Positions 1 to 9,526 of a stretch of DNA of 64,000 nucleotides are shown here, piece after piece. The notes below the pieces were generated by a model. That model was not told where the DNA came from and made no database searches. It saw only the letters and a program-made list of their open reading frames with translations. Location of the stretch: NCBI RefSeq assembly GCF_017163705.1, contig NZ_JAFIWB010000001.1, positions 496,001 through 560,000 on the forward strand, in the 5' to 3' direction. Every line of letters begins with the position of its first letter. The stretch's first letter is position 1. Origin of the DNA: Xanthomonas bonasiae (GTDB lineage Bacteria; Pseudomonadota; Gammaproteobacteria; Xanthomonadales; Xanthomonadaceae). The translations under genes and the position numbers were made by a program.

Positions 1-627
1 CATCTCCAGCACGAAGCGGGTGACCTGGATCATGATCTCGCTCATCTGCCCGGTGAGCTTGCGCGCCTCGGCCACGCGCTCGCCCAGCTTGACCATCGCA
101 AAGCCCAGCAGCGCGGCGAAGAAGATCACCGGCAGGATCGAGCCGCGCCCGGCCGCCAGCACCGTCTCGCCGGCGGCGTTGGTCCTGGTACCGATGCCGG
201 TCAGCGCATAGAACGGATTGGACGGCACCACGTCCAGCAGCACCTGGATCGGGCTGGGCACGTCGCGCGGCTTCCATGCGCCATCCACGCTCAGGCCGAA
301 GTGGCCGGCGCCCGGCTGCAGCAGCGTGCCCACGGCCAGGCCGACGCCGACCGCCAGCGCGGCGGTGACGACGAACCACAGGAAGGTGCGCCCGCCGAGC
401 CTGGCCACCGATTGCTGGCCGTGCAGCGAGGAGATCGCGTTGATCACCGCGAAGAACACCAGCGGCACCGCGATCATCTTGATCAGGGTCACGTACAGAT
501 CGCCCAGCGGCCCGAACCAGGTATCCGCCGCCGGCCCGAGCGCCCAGCCGGCCAACGCACCGAGCACGAAGCCGGCCACCACGCGCTGCCAGAACGGAAT
601 GCGCAACCAGGCGGTCACCAATTTCAT
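1..627 (-). CDS. dicarboxylate/amino acid:cation symporter, N-terminal part
   Basis: The first 209 codons of a secondary transporter of the DctA/GltP (DAACS) family; the gene runs off the left edge. The protein starts MKLVTAWLRIPFWQRVVAGF and has strongly hydrophobic segments. The stretch YVTLIKMIAVPLVFFAVINA is the conserved helix with the family's 'IKMI..PLVF' motif, followed by a hydrophilic loop and further membrane segments. Family members couple uptake of dicarboxylates, aspartate or glutamate to sodium or protons across the inner membrane. The substrate cannot be told from this part. It is divergent from the phosphatase gene, with about 150 bases between the two starts. Confidence 0.88.
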   Translation of the reverse strand, partial: MKLVTAWLRIPFWQRVVAGFVLGALAGWALGPAADTWFGPLGDLYVTLIKMIAVPLVFFAVINAISSLHGQQSVARLGGRTFLWFVVTAALAVGVGLAVGTLLQPGAGHFGLSVDGAWKPRDVPSPIQVLLDVVPSNPFYALTGIGTRTNAAGETVLAAGRGSILPVIFFAALLGFAMVKLGERVAEARKLTGQMSEIMIQVTRFVLEM

Positions 628-778
628 CGATGCTATCCAGGAAATCTCGGGGGTCCTGCACCATAGCGCAAGCCGGCGCGGGCGACGACGCCATGGCTGG
701 AAAGGCGCGATGTCATCGGCGTGCCTTGTCGCAGCCGGCATAATGCGAAGGACTTCGTGCCCAGGGCCCGTTCCTCGT

Positions 779-2488
779 ATGCGCTACCTCGTTCCCGCCT
801 TCGCCGCCGCCTCCACCCTGCTGCTGGCCGCCTGCGCCAGCGCCCCGCGCGCGCCGGCCAGCGCCGCCGTCGCGCCGATCCAGGTGCCCGCCGTCGCTCA
901 TCCCGGCGGCGAGACGCCGGACTGGTGGTACCGCAGCGGCGCGGCCAAGGCGGCCAACAACGGCGCGATGCGCGGCAAGGCCAAGAACGTGATCCTGTTC
1001 CTCGGCGACGGCATGAGCCTGACCACGGTCGCCGCCGCGCGCATCCTCGACGGCCAGCGCAAGGGCGCCTCCGGCGAGGAGAACCAGCTGTCGTGGGAGG
1101 CGTTCCCGGCCACCGCGCTGAGCAAGACCTACAACACCGACTCGCAGACGCCGGACTCGGCCGGCACGATGACCTCGATCACCACCGGGGTGAAGACCCA
1201 CATGGGCGCGATCGGCGTGTCCGCCGGCAAGCGCGAAGCCTGCGCCGACAGCCTCGGCAAGCAGTTGCTGACCTGGCTGGAACTGGCCGACAGCGCCGGC
1301 CTGAACACCGGCATCGTCACCACCACCCGGCTGACCCACGCCACCCCCGCGGCGACCTACGCGCACACCCCCGAACGCAACTGGGAAAGCGACACCGACC
1401 TGCCCGAGAAGGCGGTGGCCGAAGGCTGCCGCGACATCGCCCAGCAGATGGTGAGCGCGCGCTACGGCCGCGGCCCGCAGGTGATGCTGGCCGGCGGCCG
1501 CAGCCAGTTCACCACGGTCGAGCAGCGCGACCCGGAATACGACGACAAGGTCGGCCTGCGCCTGGACGGCCGCGACCTGGTCGGCGAATGGCGCCAGCGC
1601 CACCCGCAGGGTGCCTATGTGTGGAACCGCGGACAGCTGGAAGCGGCGCAGAACGCGCCGGCGCTGCTGGGCCTGTTCGAGCCGGACCACATGCAGTTCG
1701 ACCACGACCGCGACCAGAGCGCGGCCGGCGACCCCAGCCTGGCCGAGATGACCCGCGCCGCGATCCGCACCCTGTCGCGCGGCAAGGACGGCTACGTGCT
1801 GATGGTCGAAGGCGGCCGCATCGACCACGCCCACCACGCCGGCAACGCCTACCGCGCGCTGGACGAGACCATCGCCCTGTCGCAGGCGGTGCAGGCCGCG
1901 GCGGAGGCGACCTCGGCCGAGGACACGCTGATCGTCGTCACCGCCGACCATTCGCACACGCTCAACTTCGTCGGCTACCCGCAGCGCGGCAACCCGATCC
2001 TGGGCAAGGTGCGCGGCACCAGCGGCGAAGACGCCAACACCGGCGAGCTGGCGCTGGACGGCAACGGCCAGCCGTACGCCACGCTCAGCTACGCCAACGG
2101 CCCCGGCTACACCGGCGCCAGCAACCAGCAGCCGGCCGGCATCAAACAGTTCCCGCACGCGCCGAGCAGCTTCGAACCGGTCAAGGGCCGCCCCGACCTG
2201 ACCCACGTCGATACCGAACAGCCGGACTTCATGCAGGAAGCACTGGTGCCGACCAAGGCCGAGACCCATGGCGGCGACGACGTCGGCATTTGGGCGCGCG
2301 GCCCCGGCAGCGACGCGTTCCGCGGCAGCCTGGAAGAGAACGTGATCTACCACGTGATCGTGCAGGCCACGCCGAAGCTGCGCGGGCGCCTGTGCCAGGC
2401 CGGCACCTGCAACGGCGACGGCGTGCCGGTGCAGTTGCCGAAGCCGGACGCGTTCGTGGCCGAGGCTGCCGGCGCCACCGCAAAGTGA
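779..2488 (+). CDS. alkaline phosphatase (PhoA superfamily), lipoprotein
   Basis: A 569-residue secreted phosphomonoesterase. The start at 779 gives a lipoprotein signal with lipobox LAAC (Cys19); the open frame extends upstream to 218, but that part lies over the divergent transporter gene and is unlikely to be translated. The catalytic set of the PhoA fold is complete. It comprises Asp77 in FLGDGMS, nucleophile Ser127 in PDSAGTMTS, Glu344/Asp349/His353 in VEGGRIDHAHH, Asp390-His391 in TADHSH and His497 in THGGDD. The spacings Glu-Asp-His match E. coli PhoA. It should release inorganic phosphate from phosphoesters in the periplasm or at the outer membrane. No Pho box was identified by eye upstream. 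The next gene starts 23 bases downstream. Confidence 0.93.
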   Translation: MRYLVPAFAAASTLLLAACASAPRAPASAAVAPIQVPAVAHPGGETPDWWYRSGAAKAANNGAMRGKAKNVILFLGDGMSLTTVAAARILDGQRKGASGEENQLSWEAFPATALSKTYNTDSQTPDSAGTMTSITTGVKTHMGAIGVSAGKREACADSLGKQLLTWLELADSAGLNTGIVTTTRLTHATPAATYAHTPERNWESDTDLPEKAVAEGCRDIAQQMVSARYGRGPQVMLAGGRSQFTTVEQRDPEYDDKVGLRLDGRDLVGEWRQRHPQGAYVWNRGQLEAAQNAPALLGLFEPDHMQFDHDRDQSAAGDPSLAEMTRAAIRTLSRGKDGYVLMVEGGRIDHAHHAGNAYRALDETIALSQAVQAAAEATSAEDTLIVVTADHSHTLNFVGYPQRGNPILGKVRGTSGEDANTGELALDGNGQPYATLSYANGPGYTGASNQQPAGIKQFPHAPSSFEPVKGRPDLTHVDTEQPDFMQEALVPTKAETHGGDDVGIWARGPGSDAFRGSLEENVIYHVIVQATPKLRGRLCQAGTCNGDGVPVQLPKPDAFVAEAAGATAK

Positions 2489-2511
2489 GTTTGGCGCGGC
2501 AGCGGCGCGCG

Positions 2512-3051
2512 ATGACGACAAGGCGGCGGGCGGCGGCGCTGGTCGCGCTGGCTGCGCTCGCGGCGGCGCCGGCCGCCTGGGCGCAGGCCGACAGCGCGTG
2601 CCGGATCGCCGACCCGAACTCCGACCGCGCCATCGTGCCCGGCTGCCGCGTCGCGGCCGATGGCCGCCTGCGGCTTTCGCCGCGGACAGCGCAAGGCTTG
2701 CAGTTCGACGCCGATGGCCTGTCGGTGCTGACCGTAGGCGACCAGTTCTACTACGTGCGCGCCGATGGCAGCAGCCTGCCGGTGATCCTCTGGGACAGCG
2801 GCCCGGACTATTTCGCCGAAGGCCTCACCCGCGGCATCTTCCATGGCCGCATCGGTTTCTACGACCGTCAGCTGCGCGAAGTGATCCCGCCGGTCCACGA
2901 CTTCGCCTGGCCGTTCGAGAACGGCGTGGCCCGGGTCTGCGACGGCTGCCGCCGCGGCACGCCCGATGGCGACGGGCATACGCCGATGGAGGGCGGGCGC
3001 TGGTACACCATCGACCGCAACAACCGCGAAGTGCCCGAACCGCAGCCCTGA
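2512..3051 (+). CDS. secreted WG-repeat-like protein
   Basis: A 179-residue protein with an arginine-rich start, an Ala/Leu signal peptide and cleavage near AWAQA (about residue 25). The mature part carries short repeated motifs such as GLQFDADGLSVLTVGDQFYY and GRIGFYDRQLREVIPP, typical of WG beta-repeats ('G..GyiD..G..viP'). Three near-C-terminal cysteines are present (one in RVCDGC pair). Function is unknown; WG-repeat proteins are often periplasmic binding modules. It follows the phosphatase by 23 bases and may be co-transcribed with it. Start chosen at ATG 2512 because it begins the signal peptide. Confidence 0.75.
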   Translation: MTTRRRAAALVALAALAAAPAAWAQADSACRIADPNSDRAIVPGCRVAADGRLRLSPRTAQGLQFDADGLSVLTVGDQFYYVRADGSSLPVILWDSGPDYFAEGLTRGIFHGRIGFYDRQLREVIPPVHDFAWPFENGVARVCDGCRRGTPDGDGHTPMEGGRWYTIDRNNREVPEPQP

Positions 3052-3615
3052 GCGCATCCGACCGCGTCGGCCTACCGACAAAGCAGGCGGCGGACTGCGC
3101 CCCTATCCCCTTTGCAGCGCCCGCGCCGCCGGCGCGGAGCGAAGCTTGCGGCGCGGCAGCCGCGTACCGTCGAACGGGACAGGAACCGCAACCCGCCACG
3201 GCGCGCGGACGCGGCGCTACGGCACGGCACCGAGCGCCTGCTCCAGGCGCTCGACAACCGGCAGCCGGTTGCCGATTGCCGCTGCCTTCTTCGACAGGAT
3301 CGGCTGCAGGCTCCTGCCGACACCGACACCGACAGCGCGGCGATACGCCGCATGCCGAGCGCGGCCGCGTCGCGTCGCGTCGGATCGGGTCGGGTCGGGT
3401 CGGGTCGGGTCGGGTCGGGTCGGGTCGGATCGGATCGGATCGGATCGGATCGGATCGGATCGGGTCGGGTCGGGTCGGATCAGGCGGCGATACAAGCGCA
3501 TGGTCGCGATCCAGGCCACCCTTCGCCGCCGCCTCCAGCGCAATCCGCTGCGCGACCGCGACGTACCGTCCGCAGCATGCTTCGCGGCCACGCCGCCAGC
3601 CTCTAAAGTGACGCG
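3052..3615. other. 564-base gap without a convincing gene
   Basis: No frame here has a convincing start, ribosome site or recognisable domain. Open frames exist on both strands but are arginine-rich or reflect the pentanucleotide tract at 3381-3480. The stretch probably holds the tilS promoter, which I could not pinpoint. Confidence 0.6.
3381..3480. repeat. pentanucleotide tandem repeat, 20 units
   Basis: Twenty consecutive 5-base units of CGGRT: one CGGAT, eight CGGGT, seven CGGAT, three CGGGT and one CGGAT. Degenerate CGCGT units precede it at 3371-3380. The block structure (runs of one variant, then the other) is what slipped-strand expansion of a mixed template would leave. It ends 135 bases before the tilS start and lies outside any credible gene. 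Confidence 0.95.
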
Positions 3616-4962
3616 ATGAAGCCCCATTCGGATATCGCATCGTCCTGCGCCGTGAGCGCCGCCCTGCCCGACCCGGCACCGGCAGCGGTCCTGGTCGCGC
3701 TCAGCGGCGGGCTGGATTCCAGCGTGCTGCTGCACGCGCTGGCGCGACAGCCGCAGTACCGTCGCGCCGGGCTGCGCGCGCTGCACGTGCACCACGGCCT
3801 GCATGCCGACGCCGATGCATGGGCCGAGCACTGCACCGCCTGCTGCGCCGCCCTGGCGATCCCGCTGCAGGTATTGCGCGTGCAGGTCCCGCGCGACAGC
3901 GGCCACGGTCTGGAGGCGGCGGCGCGACAGGCGCGACGCGCAGCCTTCGCCCAGGTGCTGGGCGAAGGCGAGTGGCTGGCGCTGGCGCAGCATCGCGACG
4001 ACCAGGCCGAAACATTTCTGCTGCGCGCGTTGCGCGCGTCCGGCCCGGACGGACTGGCGGCGATGCAGCCGCTGCGCAGCTTCGCCAACGGCATGCTGTG
4101 GCGTCCGTTGCTGGCCTTGCCGCGCAGCGCATTGCAGGCCTATGCGCAGCGGCACGCGCTGCGCTGGGTCGAAGACCCGAGCAATGCCGACCCCGGCTTC
4201 GACCGCAACTTCCTGCGCCTGCAGGTGTTGCCGCTGCTGCGCCAGCGCTGGCCGCATGCCGATGCCGCGCTGGCGCGCAGCGCGCAGCTGTGCGGCGAGG
4301 CCGGCGCGCTGCTGGACGACGGCGACCAGGCCGCGCTGGAGGCGCTGCGCGCCGACGCCACCGCGCCGCTGTCGCTCCCGCAGCTGCGCGCACTGCCGGC
4401 GCCGCGCCGTGCGCGCGTGCTGCGGCGCTGGATCGCGCAAGCCGGCCTGCCGCCGCTGCCGGCTGCCGGCCTGCTGGCGATCGAGCGCACGCTGCTGCAC
4501 GCGCGTGCCGACGCCGCCGCGCAGTTCGCCTGGCATGGCGCGACGCTGCGCAGCTGGCGCGAGGCGCTGTACGCCGAACGCGATCCGCCACCGCTGCCCG
4601 CCGACTGGCAGGCGCCGTGGGACGGCCGCGCACCGCTGGCGCTGCCCGACGGCCGCCGCCTGCGGCTGCTCGCCGACACCCCGCTGGTGTTCGACGCCCC
4701 GCTGCTGGTGCGCTTGCGCCAGGGCGGCGAACGCATCCTGTTGCCCGGGCGCGTCCACTCGCAGGCGCTCAAGCAGCTGCTGCAGGATCGCGCCGTGCCG
4801 CCCTGGCAGCGCGCGCGCCTGCCGCTGCTGTTCGACGCCGAACGCCTGCTCGCCGCCGGCGACCGGATCGTCGCCGCGCCGCTGCACGCCTGGCTGCAGG
4901 CACGGCACGCGCGGCTGGTACTGGACAGCGCCGCCACGCCATCGTCACCCGCCTCGCATTGA
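3616..4962 (+). CDS. tilS: tRNA(Ile)-lysidine synthetase
   Basis: 448 residues. The PP-loop ATP-pyrophosphatase motif SGGLDSS lies at residues 30-36, followed by [10 protein letters not shown] and the [17 protein letters not shown] signature of TilS. The middle and C-terminal parts match the substrate-binding and TilS-C domains ([20 protein letters not shown] near residue 380). The enzyme converts the wobble cytidine of tRNA-Ile(CAU) to lysidine, so that AUA is read as isoleucine; it is essential in most bacteria. Length is normal for the family. xseB follows after 31 bases and ispA overlaps xseB, suggesting one transcript. Confidence 0.97.
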   Translation: MKPHSDIASSCAVSAALPDPAPAAVLVALSGGLDSSVLLHALARQPQYRRAGLRALHVHHGLHADADAWAEHCTACCAALAIPLQVLRVQVPRDSGHGLEAAARQARRAAFAQVLGEGEWLALAQHRDDQAETFLLRALRASGPDGLAAMQPLRSFANGMLWRPLLALPRSALQAYAQRHALRWVEDPSNADPGFDRNFLRLQVLPLLRQRWPHADAALARSAQLCGEAGALLDDGDQAALEALRADATAPLSLPQLRALPAPRRARVLRRWIAQAGLPPLPAAGLLAIERTLLHARADAAAQFAWHGATLRSWREALYAERDPPPLPADWQAPWDGRAPLALPDGRRLRLLADTPLVFDAPLLVRLRQGGERILLPGRVHSQALKQLLQDRAVPPWQRARLPLLFDAERLLAAGDRIVAAPLHAWLQARHARLVLDSAATPSSPASH

Positions 4963-4993
4963 CCCTGCCGCCGGCGCCGCGCACACTTCCACG

Positions 4994-5257
4994 ATGCCCA
5001 AGAAGTCATTAGAAGAAGCCTCCCCGGTCGCCCGCTTCGAGCAATCGCTCGAGGAACTGGAAGTGCTGGTGGAGAAGATGGAAACCGGCGACCTGAGCCT
5101 GGAGCAGTCGCTGAGCGCCTACGAGCGCGGCGTCGGCCTGTACCGGCAGTGCCAGCAGGCGTTGGAACAGGCCGAACTGCGCGTGCGCCTGCTCAGCGAT
5201 CCGGAGCAGCCGGACACCGCCGAGCCGTTCGATCCCGCCCCGCTCCATGGCGGCTGA
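4994..5257 (+). CDS. xseB: exodeoxyribonuclease VII small subunit
   Basis: 87 residues, beginning [20 protein letters not shown]. The core [20 protein letters not shown] followed by [20 protein letters not shown] is the diagnostic XseB coiled-coil signature. Several copies of this subunit bind one XseA in exonuclease VII, which degrades single-stranded DNA from both ends. XseA is not in the window. The reading frame ends 11 bases inside ispA, so translation is probably coupled. Confidence 0.97.
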   Translation: MPKKSLEEASPVARFEQSLEELEVLVEKMETGDLSLEQSLSAYERGVGLYRQCQQALEQAELRVRLLSDPEQPDTAEPFDPAPLHGG

Positions 5258-6128
5258 CGCCGCGTTCGCGCGCTGGCGCCAGCGCGTGGAAGCCGGCCTG
5301 GATGCGCACCTGCCCAGTGCCGCGGCCGCGCCGCAGCGCCTGCACGCGGCGATGCGCCACGCCACCCTCGGCGGCGGCAAGCGCATGCGTCCGCTGCTGG
5401 TCTACGCCACTGGCGCGCTGTTCGCCGCCGACGAAACCCGACTGGACGCGCCGGCGCTGGCGGTGGAACTGATCCACGCCTATTCGCTGGTCCACGACGA
5501 CCTGCCGGCGATGGACGACGACGCCTTGCGCCGCGGCCGTCCCACCGTGCACATCGCCTTCGACGAGGCCACCGCGATCCTGGCCGGCGATGCGTTGCAG
5601 AGCCTGGCCTTCGCGCTGTTGGCCGGTGCCGACGCGGCCGATGCGGCATTGCGCGTGCGCTGGCTGCAGACCCTGGCCGAGGCCGCGGGCGCGGCCGGCA
5701 TGTGCGGCGGCCAGGCGCTGGACATCGACGCCACCGGCACGGTGCAGCCGCTGGCCGAGCTGCAGCGCATGCACGCATTGAAGACCGGCGCGCTGATCCG
5801 CGCCAGCGTGCGCCTGGGCGCGCTGGCCGGCGGTGCCGATGCCGCCGCGCTCGCGCAACTGGATAGCTTCGCCAGCGCGCTGGGCCTGGCGTTCCAGGTG
5901 CGCGACGACATCCTCGACATCGAGGCCAGCTCCGAGCAGCTCGGCAAGACCGCCGGCAAGGACGCGGCACAGGCCAAGTCCACCTATCCCGCGCTGCTCG
6001 GCATGGACGGCGCCAAGGCCAAGCTCACCGAACTGGCGGCGACGATGCGCGACAGCCTGCATGGCCACGGCGCCCGCGCCGACACGCTGGCGGCGCTGGC
6101 GCGGCTGGCGGTGGATCGCTCGCACTGA
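5247..6128 (+). CDS. ispA: farnesyl diphosphate synthase (geranyltranstransferase)
   Basis: 293 residues of the short-chain trans-prenyltransferase family. The first aspartate-rich motif DDLPAMDDD is at residues 84-92 and the second, DDILD, at 220-224; GGGKRMRP near residue 45 binds isopentenyl diphosphate. Both metal-binding motifs are intact. The enzyme joins two isopentenyl diphosphates to dimethylallyl diphosphate to make farnesyl diphosphate, the precursor of undecaprenyl phosphate and quinones. In many bacteria the neighbouring gene is dxs; it is not seen here, and a REP-like cluster follows instead. Confidence 0.95.
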   Translation: MAADAAFARWRQRVEAGLDAHLPSAAAAPQRLHAAMRHATLGGGKRMRPLLVYATGALFAADETRLDAPALAVELIHAYSLVHDDLPAMDDDALRRGRPTVHIAFDEATAILAGDALQSLAFALLAGADAADAALRVRWLQTLAEAAGAAGMCGGQALDIDATGTVQPLAELQRMHALKTGALIRASVRLGALAGGADAAALAQLDSFASALGLAFQVRDDILDIEASSEQLGKTAGKDAAQAKSTYPALLGMDGAKAKLTELAATMRDSLHGHGARADTLAALARLAVDRSH

Positions 6129-6143
6129 GTCCATCCAGCCGCT

Positions 6144-6387
6144 CCCTGTAAGTCCCTGTAAGCCCCTGTAGGAGCGGCTTCAGCCGCGACAGAGGCAGCG
6201 GCAGGATCGGATAGGCTCGGTGCCTTCGGGCTGAAGGTTCACGTGGGAGCGACTTCAGTCGCGACGGACTCCATCGGTAGCCCTCCAGCACGACTGGGCG
6301 CTGGCACGTTGTAGGAGCGGCTTCAGCCGCGACCGGGGCTATCCCAGGCAGGAACGACCCGGTCGCGGCTGAAGCCGCTCCTACAGG
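6144..6387. repeat. REP-like cluster (four palindromic units)
   Basis: Four copies of a palindromic word close to GTAGGAGCGGCTTCAGCCGC lie at 6166-6190, 6243-6265 (variant with GACTTCAGTC), 6310-6334 and, inverted, 6361-6387. The last two face each other across 26 bases and could form a long hairpin. Before the first copy, CCCTGTA is repeated three times at exactly 10-base steps (6144, 6154, 6164). The same word occurs singly at 28738-28762, and a related pair is at 47189-47257. The cluster fills the gap between convergent ispA and the xylosidase and may act in transcript termination. Confidence 0.9.
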
Positions 6388-6427
6388 TTGCAGGCGCGCG
6401 CTGCCAATCGGCGCGAAAACCCGCGAG

Positions 6428-7981
6428 CTAGCGCGGACGCAACTCGACCAATACCACATCGTTGGCGCGCATCGCCACGTCCACCTGCGCGCTGCCGTCC
6501 TTGCCGACGCGCACGCGGCGCAGTTCCGGCGTGTCGGTCGTCCGCTCCTGCAGCTGCCGCAGCTGCTGCGCGCTCAGCGCCTTCGGCGAGCCCATGCGCA
6601 GATAGGCGCTGTACGCATCGTTGGCGTCGAAACCGGTGCGGCGGATCGCCAGCGCATACGTGCCCGGCGCCAATCCGCGCAGCTGCAAGCGCAGCGGCGC
6701 GGTCGCGGCCGCCGGCAGCACCTGGGTGAAATACGGGCGGTTGCTCTTGTCCTGCTGCGGGGTGACGAACTCCCAGGCCAGCAGCTTCAGCACGCCGCCG
6801 TCGTAGGTCGCATAGCTCTGCGCATCCGTATTGCGCAGCTGCCGCTCGCCCAGCGCATTGAGGTACTTGTAGGCGAAGTACGCCGGCTTGCGGATGCCCT
6901 GCGGATTGAGCAGGCCGAAGCCGCCCTGGAACGGCGCGGTCGGCGGGCCCGGTTCCTCGAACAGGTCGCTGTAGGTCCAGTAGCTCATGCCCTGCGCCAG
7001 CCCCTCGACTGCCTTGAGCTTGCTCAGGATGTAGGCCGCGCTGAGGTAGGCGTCGTGGACCGGATCGCGCGGGTTGTAGCTGGCGCTCCACTCGGTGAAG
7101 TACAGCGGCAGCCCCGGCATCGCCGATGCCTGGATCTGCTCGCGCACGCGGCGCACGTCGCCGGTCACCGCATCGGGCGATGGCGACAGCTTGTTGTCGC
7201 TCTCGCCCTTCTCGTCGAGGAAGCCGCCGTCCACGCCGTAGGTGTGGGTGGCGATGAAATCCAGCGGCGTGCCGGCGGCATGCGCATGCGCGATGAACTC
7301 CGGCACCCAGGCCGCGCCCGCGGTCGACGGTCCGCCGACCTTGAGCTGCGGATCGATGCGCTTGATCGTCTTCGCCGTCGCGGCGTACAGCGCGAAGTAC
7401 GCGGTCTGGTCGGCGCCTTCCCAGAAACCGGCCAGGTTCGGCTCGTTCCAGACCTCGAAGTACCAGCGGCGCACTTCCTCCTCGCCGTAACGCTGGCGCG
7501 CATGGCGCACGAACGCGTCCACCAGCGCACTCCACTTGTCCAGCTGCGGATGCGAGGTGTTGCCCTTCCAGTAGAAGATCTGCTGGTCGGAAGTCTTCAT
7601 CGCCTCGGGAGTGAAGCCCAGTTCGACGAAGGGACGGATGCCCATGCCGAGCATGCGGTCGTAGAGCTGGTCGATCTTGCTCCAGTCGTAGACCGGGCGC
7701 CCATCGACCTCGCGGTAGGTGCCGAGCACGTCGTGGAAGATCGCGTGGAAACGCAGATAGCGGAAGCCCAGTTCGTCGCGGGCCGTGCGCAGCTGCGCCA
7801 GGCTGTCCTCGCGCAGCAGCGTGCCCGGATAGTCCGAACCCACCGACAGGTCGTAGAAGCGATCGCGCGGCGAAGTCGGCCCCTGCACGTCCAGCGCGAT
7901 CTCGCGGACCGCAGGCTGCGCCGCGGCAACCGCTGCCAGCGAACCCAATGCAGCAGCCAGCAACAGCCGTAGCACTCCCAT
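6428..7981 (-). CDS. xynB: GH39 beta-xylosidase, secreted
   Basis: 517 residues. A signal peptide (MGVLRLLLAAALGSLAAVAA) is followed by a TIM-barrel. The acid/base Glu180 lies in VWNEPNLAGFW and the nucleophile Glu297 in YFTEWSASYNP. Their 117-residue spacing equals that of the characterised Thermoanaerobacterium GH39 xylosidase as I recall it (E160/E277). A C-terminal beta-sandwich follows. It should release xylose from xylo-oligosaccharides, here in the periplasm. The start at 7981 is preceded by GGGAGAGGGG at good spacing; longer in-frame starts exist upstream but lack a signal peptide. No xylan operon surrounds it. Confidence 0.88.
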   Translation of the reverse strand: MGVLRLLLAAALGSLAAVAAAQPAVREIALDVQGPTSPRDRFYDLSVGSDYPGTLLREDSLAQLRTARDELGFRYLRFHAIFHDVLGTYREVDGRPVYDWSKIDQLYDRMLGMGIRPFVELGFTPEAMKTSDQQIFYWKGNTSHPQLDKWSALVDAFVRHARQRYGEEEVRRWYFEVWNEPNLAGFWEGADQTAYFALYAATAKTIKRIDPQLKVGGPSTAGAAWVPEFIAHAHAAGTPLDFIATHTYGVDGGFLDEKGESDNKLSPSPDAVTGDVRRVREQIQASAMPGLPLYFTEWSASYNPRDPVHDAYLSAAYILSKLKAVEGLAQGMSYWTYSDLFEEPGPPTAPFQGGFGLLNPQGIRKPAYFAYKYLNALGERQLRNTDAQSYATYDGGVLKLLAWEFVTPQQDKSNRPYFTQVLPAAATAPLRLQLRGLAPGTYALAIRRTGFDANDAYSAYLRMGSPKALSAQQLRQLQERTTDTPELRRVRVGKDGSAQVDVAMRANDVVLVELRPR

Positions 7982-8262
7982 GACATCCCCTCTCCCAAGG
8001 CGCGAATGCCCGACTCTAGCATCGGCATGCGCACCGGCAAACCGGAAGCGCACGGGCGAACACGCGATGCGAGGCGCTACACGCGCGTCCTGCAGCGAAT
8101 CGCTGCGCCGCGTCTGCGCGCGAACGTCGTTTGTGGGACCGATCGCCCGGTTCGCTGGACGGAATCGCAGACAAACGCGCAAACGCCGGTTGCCCGCGGA
8201 TCGTCGGGCTAGTTTGCATACGCCCTCGCACGGGCACCCCCTTTTCGACGGAGAGAGCCTGC

Positions 8263-9354
8263 ATGAAACACGTATCCCTGATCTCGGCAGCCATCGGCTT
8301 CAGCCTGGTCGGCCTCATGTCGGCGGCCACTGCGCAATCGCAGCTGTCGCGCACCGCCACGCCGCTGCAGGTCGAACTGGCGCCGGTCGCCGACGCGGAC
8401 GGCCACTACCGCGGCCAGGTCGCGGTCACCGTGCGCAACACCGGCGAGCGCGTGGCGCGCGTGCCCAGGTGGGAGCTGCCGCTGGGCGAACTCGATGCCA
8501 GCCTGTTCGAGATCGCACGCGACGGCAGCACGGTCGACTACGTCGGGCGACTGGTCAAGCGCGCCGCGCCGCGCGCCGAGGATTACGTGACCCTGCAGCC
8601 GGGCGAAGCGCGGCACGCGCAGATCGACCTGGCCAACGCCTACGACCTGTCGCGCAGCGGCAACTACACCATCCACCTCAACGCGTCGCTGCAGTACGCC
8701 GCATTCGCCGACGGCGAGCGGATGCAGCGCGCCGACGGCCAGGCCCAGACCGTGTCCAGCGCACCGCTGACGTTGTGGCTGGACGGCCGCGGCCGCGCGG
8801 TGCGCAACGAGCTGATGGCCGGTCCGCAGGCCGTGGTCAACGGCATCAACTACGCCTCGTGCAGCAGCAGCCAGATCAGCACCATCGGCAGCGCGGTGAA
8901 CTCGGCGCGCACCTATTCGCAGAACGCCAAGACCTATCTCAACGGCGGCAGCACCGGCGCGCGCTACACCTCCTGGTTCGGCGCGTACAACGCCAGCCGC
9001 TACAGCACGGCCACCTCCAACTTCGTCAACATCGATGCGGCGATCGACCAGAACAACGGCCAGGTCACCATCAACTGCGGCTGCAGCGACAGCTCCTACG
9101 CCTACGTCTACGCCAACCAGCCGTATCAGATCTACGTGTGCAACGCGTTCTGGAGCGCGCCGCTGACCGGCACCGACTCCAAGGCCGGCACGCTGATCCA
9201 CGAGATGAGCCACTTCACCGTGGTCGCCGGCACCTCGGACTATGCCTACGGCCAGAGCGCGGCGCGTAACCTGGCTACCAGCAACCCGGCGCGCGCGGTG
9301 AAGAACGCCGACAGCCACGAGTACTTCGCCGAGAACACCCCGGCGCAGAACTGA
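8263..9354 (+). CDS. secreted M35-like zinc metallopeptidase (aspzincin)
   Basis: 363 residues with signal peptide MKHVSLISAAIGFSLVGLMS cleaved near ATAQS. Residues about 30-185 form a beta-rich N-terminal domain (SRTATPLQVELAPVADADG and on); the rest is the catalytic domain. The zinc motif HEMSHF is at 313-318, followed by GTSDYAYG (323-330), whose Asp326 is the third ligand typical of deuterolysin/peptidyl-Lys peptidases. Cysteines CSSSQ, NCGCSD and VCNAFW suit an extracellular, disulfide-bonded protein. GGAGAG precedes the ATG. The family cleaves at lysines or basic proteins. In a plant-associated bacterium it would be a candidate secreted virulence or nutrient protease (inference). Confidence 0.88.
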   Translation: MKHVSLISAAIGFSLVGLMSAATAQSQLSRTATPLQVELAPVADADGHYRGQVAVTVRNTGERVARVPRWELPLGELDASLFEIARDGSTVDYVGRLVKRAAPRAEDYVTLQPGEARHAQIDLANAYDLSRSGNYTIHLNASLQYAAFADGERMQRADGQAQTVSSAPLTLWLDGRGRAVRNELMAGPQAVVNGINYASCSSSQISTIGSAVNSARTYSQNAKTYLNGGSTGARYTSWFGAYNASRYSTATSNFVNIDAAIDQNNGQVTINCGCSDSSYAYVYANQPYQIYVCNAFWSAPLTGTDSKAGTLIHEMSHFTVVAGTSDYAYGQSAARNLATSNPARAVKNADSHEYFAENTPAQN

Positions 9355-9526
9355 GCCTGGCGCCGCACGCAGCGCACGCGCGACCGGTGCCGGCAGCCCA
9401 TGCCGGCACCGGTGCCGAAGCGCAGTACCAGGTGATGGCCGCCGCATCGGATGCCGAGCGGCGGCCGGTGTGTCGTGCATGCGACCACGGATCGGAAGCG
9501 TTGCCGTGCAGCGTCGGCATGCCCTC

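Noticed and set aside
218-778. Upstream extension of the phosphatase frame
   Set aside because: Lies over the divergent symporter gene and is composed unlike a secreted protein; the lipoprotein signal begins at 779.
713-2521. Long minus-strand frame over the phosphatase gene
   Set aside because: Arg/Gly/Ala-rich shadow translation; the plus-strand gene has the full catalytic set.
3217-4908. Minus-strand frame crossing the pentanucleotide tract
   Set aside because: Shadow of tilS; the DPTRPDPIRSD-type repeat protein is just the tract translated.
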